Shown here: positions 60,193 to 64,000 of the stretch, in pieces
How the letters are laid out: the number at the start of each line of letters is the position of its first letter
Position numbering within the stretch: position 1 is the stretch's first letter
Assembly (NCBI RefSeq): GCF_020497125.1
Contig: NC_059082.1
Location: 31,642,965-31,706,964 of the forward strand
Direction of reading: 5' to 3'
Source of the DNA: Mauremys mutica
Lineage: Eukaryota; Chordata; Testudines; Geoemydidae
Length of the DNA: 64,000 nucleotides
Translations under genes and position numbers: made by a program
The notes under the pieces: generated by a model
Databases searched by the model: none
What the model saw: only the letters and a program-made list of their open reading frames with translations
What the model was told of the DNA's origin: nothing

Positions 60193-60665
60193 AGGGTATG
60201 TCTATACTGGAGCTGGGAGCAGTGTGGATGTTGTGGCAGGGAAGCAGCTCAGGCTAGCCACCTGAGCTTGGACCCAGGGCCTTGGGCAGACTTGGGACAC
60301 AGGTGATCACCCTGAGCCCCAGCCCTTGCTGCAACATCCACACTTCTATTTTTAGTGCGCTAGGTCAAGCATAGCTAGTGCGAGGCTGTCTACCTGGGCT
60401 TGGAAGCATGCTCCCCGCTGCAGCATAGACATACTGAAAGGGGCTATTTATACTGCATCTGGAGGTGTGATTGCAGCACATGTAGATATACCCAAGCTAG
60501 CTTTAATCTAGTTAGTCCAGACACCAATAGCAGCATGGACTTTAGTGTGGGCTAGCCACCTGAGTACGTGGCTGCTGTGGTTTAAACTGCTATTGGTATC
60601 CAAACTAGCTAGATTAAATCACCCCTGATTTAAATTAAATTAAAATACTCCTGCAGTGTATACAT
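60193..60665. mobile_element. Harbinger-type MITE(s), two in series
   Basis: The first (about 60195-60440) has ends ggtatgtctatactggagct and, reversed, agtatgtctatgctgcagcg, and its inside repeats gctcccagc-like arms. The second (about 60445-60665) holds an inverted pair gctagctttaatctagttag and actagctagattaaatc, with an outer end tgtatacataccta. Both share the gtctayactg end motif of the Harbinger families at 12-21 kb. The remaining intron to 63713 shows no gene. Confidence 0.6.
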
Positions 60666-63129
60666 ACCTAATTGCTCTGAGAGTGTTCCCACAGTGGTTG
60701 GAGACCATCCAGTAGAGGGCAGTGTACACCCATTTACGTATGTTACTGGTTCACAAGTGCAGCTATAGGAAATTTTCAATAATGAACAAAAACTGGTAGA
60801 TTTGCTCTGTTATTAGTTCATTACCAACTTAAATCTTAGTTAAGATGTCTGGGTGAACCTGGGCTGAAGTAGGCATATTGTGATTTGAGAGAAGCAGTTC
60901 CTCTCTCCAGGAGCAATGATTGCCAAATAGGTTTTAAGGGAGGAAACCCCATCTGAAACTATGTAAAGGTAAAGCTCTGTGGAAACTTGTGAAAGCTTTG
61001 TGATCAGCAAATTCACAGTTTCACCTTGCTCTCGATGCAACGTACTGTACTAGCTGGTGGTCTTGGTATTTTTACTGAGATGGAAACCTGCCAGGGGAAC
61101 TGGGCAAAAAACTAAACTCATTACTAGGAGCCACAGAAGAGTGGCCCAGGAGTCAATGGGCCCATCAGTTTAGGGTGGAGGCACATTCGTGGAGGTGGGA
61201 TGATAACAGCCTTGCTGGTGCTGTAAGCTGCTTCATGAATAAACAGCATTTCTCACCAGGGCTGTCAAACTGGCATCTTTCTCCAGAACTAAATCCATGA
61301 ACATCTGAAATAAGAGAAATGTTTCCTTTAAAAAGGAATGTAAGGTATAGAGGACCCATCCTGTGAGATATCAGCTGGGACACTGTAACATAGAGGCTGC
61401 CTCCTTGGCAAGTTTCTTTTCTCTAGCCATGATTTTTTAAAAAGAAATCTTAGTAGAGAATACACTTTTTAGGGAACCAAGATAAAAAATTATACAAATG
61501 ACATCTCAAATTTTCCTTAGTTTTAAATTAGTAGTGTAGCCATTTCAACGTGAAAGAGGTTTACATACAATATATTCATTCTAGAGGCCATCCTTCTTTT
61601 GCCAATATGCTTTGTTAAAACACATCTGAATGGCTTATCAATAACTGATTTATACATATTTGGGAGGAGGTTTTTCAAAGGCAGAGGCCGAAAAAATTTG
61701 CCCGTAGACTTGCAACCTACCTCCCTGCCCATCCCTATTTAAGCACATAGAAACAGATCTATCAGAGAGAAAAATCCTGGTCCCCCTACTTGCACAGTTC
61801 TGCAATCAGTGCTTTCTCTGGCTAAACCACCATGAACCTCTGGCCCTAAAATGATCTGAATGGTCATCCAGAACTCCCCTTTTAAGGCCCTTGAGTCAGC
61901 TTTTCTGTGAAAGATGTGTTTCTTTGTTTGAAAAATTCTTTAAATAATAAACTCACACCACAGAACAGGTTGTTTCACATCATGCTAAATGGACTAATTG
62001 AAGCCCTTTCTCAAGAGCAAGAAAATTCAATAAAGGTTTAAATTACAACCTTCAATAAAAGTTGATCATCTGCACCATCTAAATTACACAACATAGGGTA
62101 TAAAGTAGTTGCCACCAGAGCTTTCATATGCTCCGGCAACAATTTCATAATATATACCCTTAAAACAACATTAGAACCTAGTCACAACATCTGACAGCTC
62201 GGGGAGGGGGATGTATTTGCAAGGTACACTGGGCTAGATTTGACAGAGGGGCTAAGCACAAATCTAGGCCTTAGTTCAGGAAAGTATTTAATCACATGCT
62301 TACATACTTTCCTGAACAGGTACCCTAGACTGGAAAATACTTAAATATGGTTATTACAGTGTTTCGCCCTGTCCATGTTGGCCAGCCAAACCATATTACA
62401 AACCAGTTTAAAAGATAAATAACGTAATAAATCACTACTTTAAGCCAGGCTCCAAACTCAGCATCTCACTTAGGATGAGCTAGCCTTCAATCCCCTTGCC
62501 TTTGTCGGGTTATCCTTTAATAATCACCCATGAAAACACACACACAAAACCATTTGACTGAGACAAAGCTGCTGGCATAGTCTTTATTTTCAGATTTCTT
62601 CTTCCCGTTTTTACTTATCTAAGACTAAAATTATTTGAACTGAAACAGGGACATAATCCTCTGGTTGTAATGTCACAACAAACTGCACTGCAGAGAACTG
62701 GATTCCACAAGCAGAAGAGGAGGACTTCAAACAGGAGTAACAAAAAACCTGTTTTCATGCAAGATGTCCCTATTAAGAAAAATCAAACTTGTGTTATGCT
62801 GATTTGTCAAAGAATATGATATTTTCCAAATAGATTGTTTTATTTTTAGTGATGTTGTAAATGAGTATTTAGCATGAACGTTACAGAAATAAACAAAACA
62901 GGTATTTTAAAACCTCTGGTTTCTCAGTTAAGCAAACTGGGATTTAAAAACCACAATGCTGGCAAACCACCTTACAGAGCCCTTCCTAACACAAGTCACT
63001 AAAGTACTTTTGTGGAGTTCAGTACTCAAGAAGACATTCAGGGAGAAAAATGTAGGGCAGAACATGCTAAGTAAAGCTGTCATTATAAGGGCCCTAGGGA
63101 AATTAACAGAACTTCCTAGTATTCATTCC

Positions 63130-63275
63130 CTAATGAATTTGGGACCAGATTCTCCTCTACTTCATACTGGAGTCACCTGAGTAAACTGGGTATAAAAAGC
63201 CATCAAATTAGAATAGTATTCTGGACCCATATGTCACAGGTGCAAATGCCTCCAAAATAGTAGAGAATCAGGCCT
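63130..63275. repeat. Decayed interspersed repeat (ccagattctcctctac type)
   Basis: gggaccagattctcctctac, then tactggagtcacctgagtaa, and an inverted echo tagagaatcaggcc near 63262. Related in wording to 9325-9430 and 54715-54815. Confidence 0.4.
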
Positions 63276-63687
63276 ATTCATTTTATGCTGGAAAACAGAG
63301 TAGAGATGGGGAAAATATTAGTCTGATAATTAAAAAAAATGATGCTGTTCTTCATCAAATAAATGACTCAAGGAATATTATTTGCACAGTTCTAAATATG
63401 ATTTTAACTAACTGCCAGCATTCGTGGTTCACCCCACCTCCAACAGGATTCTAAACCAGGAGAAACCACACAAATCCCACCAGCAAGGAGCCAGTGGGAT
63501 TTGCTGGTCTGATTCTGTATGGTGCTGAGTGCCATCAACTGCCAGCTGAAGTTCAGGGTGCTGAGCGCTTCATGGAACACTTCTTACAGCTTTACCAAAA
63601 CAGCAAGGCTGTGTGTAATTTTAGAGCAGCACTCACAGAAGGCTAAATGTGTTACTCTGAATCCAAAGGGTATTATTAAAGCAATTA

Positions 63688-64000
<313 letters not shown>

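Overview
This is eukaryotic, vertebrate DNA with no bacterial-style gene packing. Coding exons are short and spliced, GC is low outside CpG-rich spots, and about half of the window is recognisable transposable-element sequence. The element set (CR1 LINEs, Harbinger DNA transposons with TAT target duplications, Penelope-like elements with hammerhead-type motifs, palindromic hAT MITEs, a pogo/Tigger element) fits a non-avian sauropsid, most likely a turtle. The turtle assignment is inference from repeat style; the sequence itself only fixes the vertebrate genes.

Two host genes lie on the minus strand, head to tail. From about 31.8 kb leftwards is the 5' part of ICE2 (NARG2), a subunit of the little elongation complex. 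Seven coding exons can be placed, at 31749-31777, 29781-29885, 10981-11248, 8968-9087, 4743-4877, 3559-3681 and 1736-1895. All junctions keep frame and all splice sites are GT-AG. The gene runs off the left edge. Its first exon sits in a CpG island at about 31.2-32.2 kb. From the right edge to 51063 is the 3' part of RORA, a nuclear receptor: a hinge exon and the whole ligand-binding domain in seven coding exons, ending at a TAA at 51063-51065. A long AT-rich 3' untranslated region probably follows, down to about 38.86 kb. The same ICE2-RORA order and orientation is known in human, so this is conserved synteny.

ICE2 intron 2 (11249-29780, 18.5 kb) is filled with mobile DNA. Its centre is a nest: a minus-strand Penelope-like relic is split by a Harbinger-type MITE, which is split at TAT by a decayed Harbinger element (12773-20970), which in turn holds a palindromic hAT MITE, a TA-flanked MITE and a nearly intact 4.55-kb Harbinger element (13846-18396). 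The young element keeps an uninterrupted 427-aa DDE nuclease gene, a two-exon Myb/SANT-like gene and an unexplained antisense 96-aa ORF inside the Myb intron. Further right in the same intron are a TA-flanked element full of GC-rich minisatellite, a broken pogo/Tigger transposon and a CR1 LINE fragment.

Between the genes (32.2-38.8 kb) I see only repeats and unassigned sequence. The RORA side carries fewer insertions: a hAT MITE and a Penelope-like copy in the putative 3' UTR, a very short Penelope-derived insert with a 12-bp target duplication, a CR1 copy, and MITEs in introns. The most interesting items are the intact Harbinger with its extra ORF, the datable nest, the hammerhead-like hairpins, and a CCAAT-containing module shared by unrelated repeat families.
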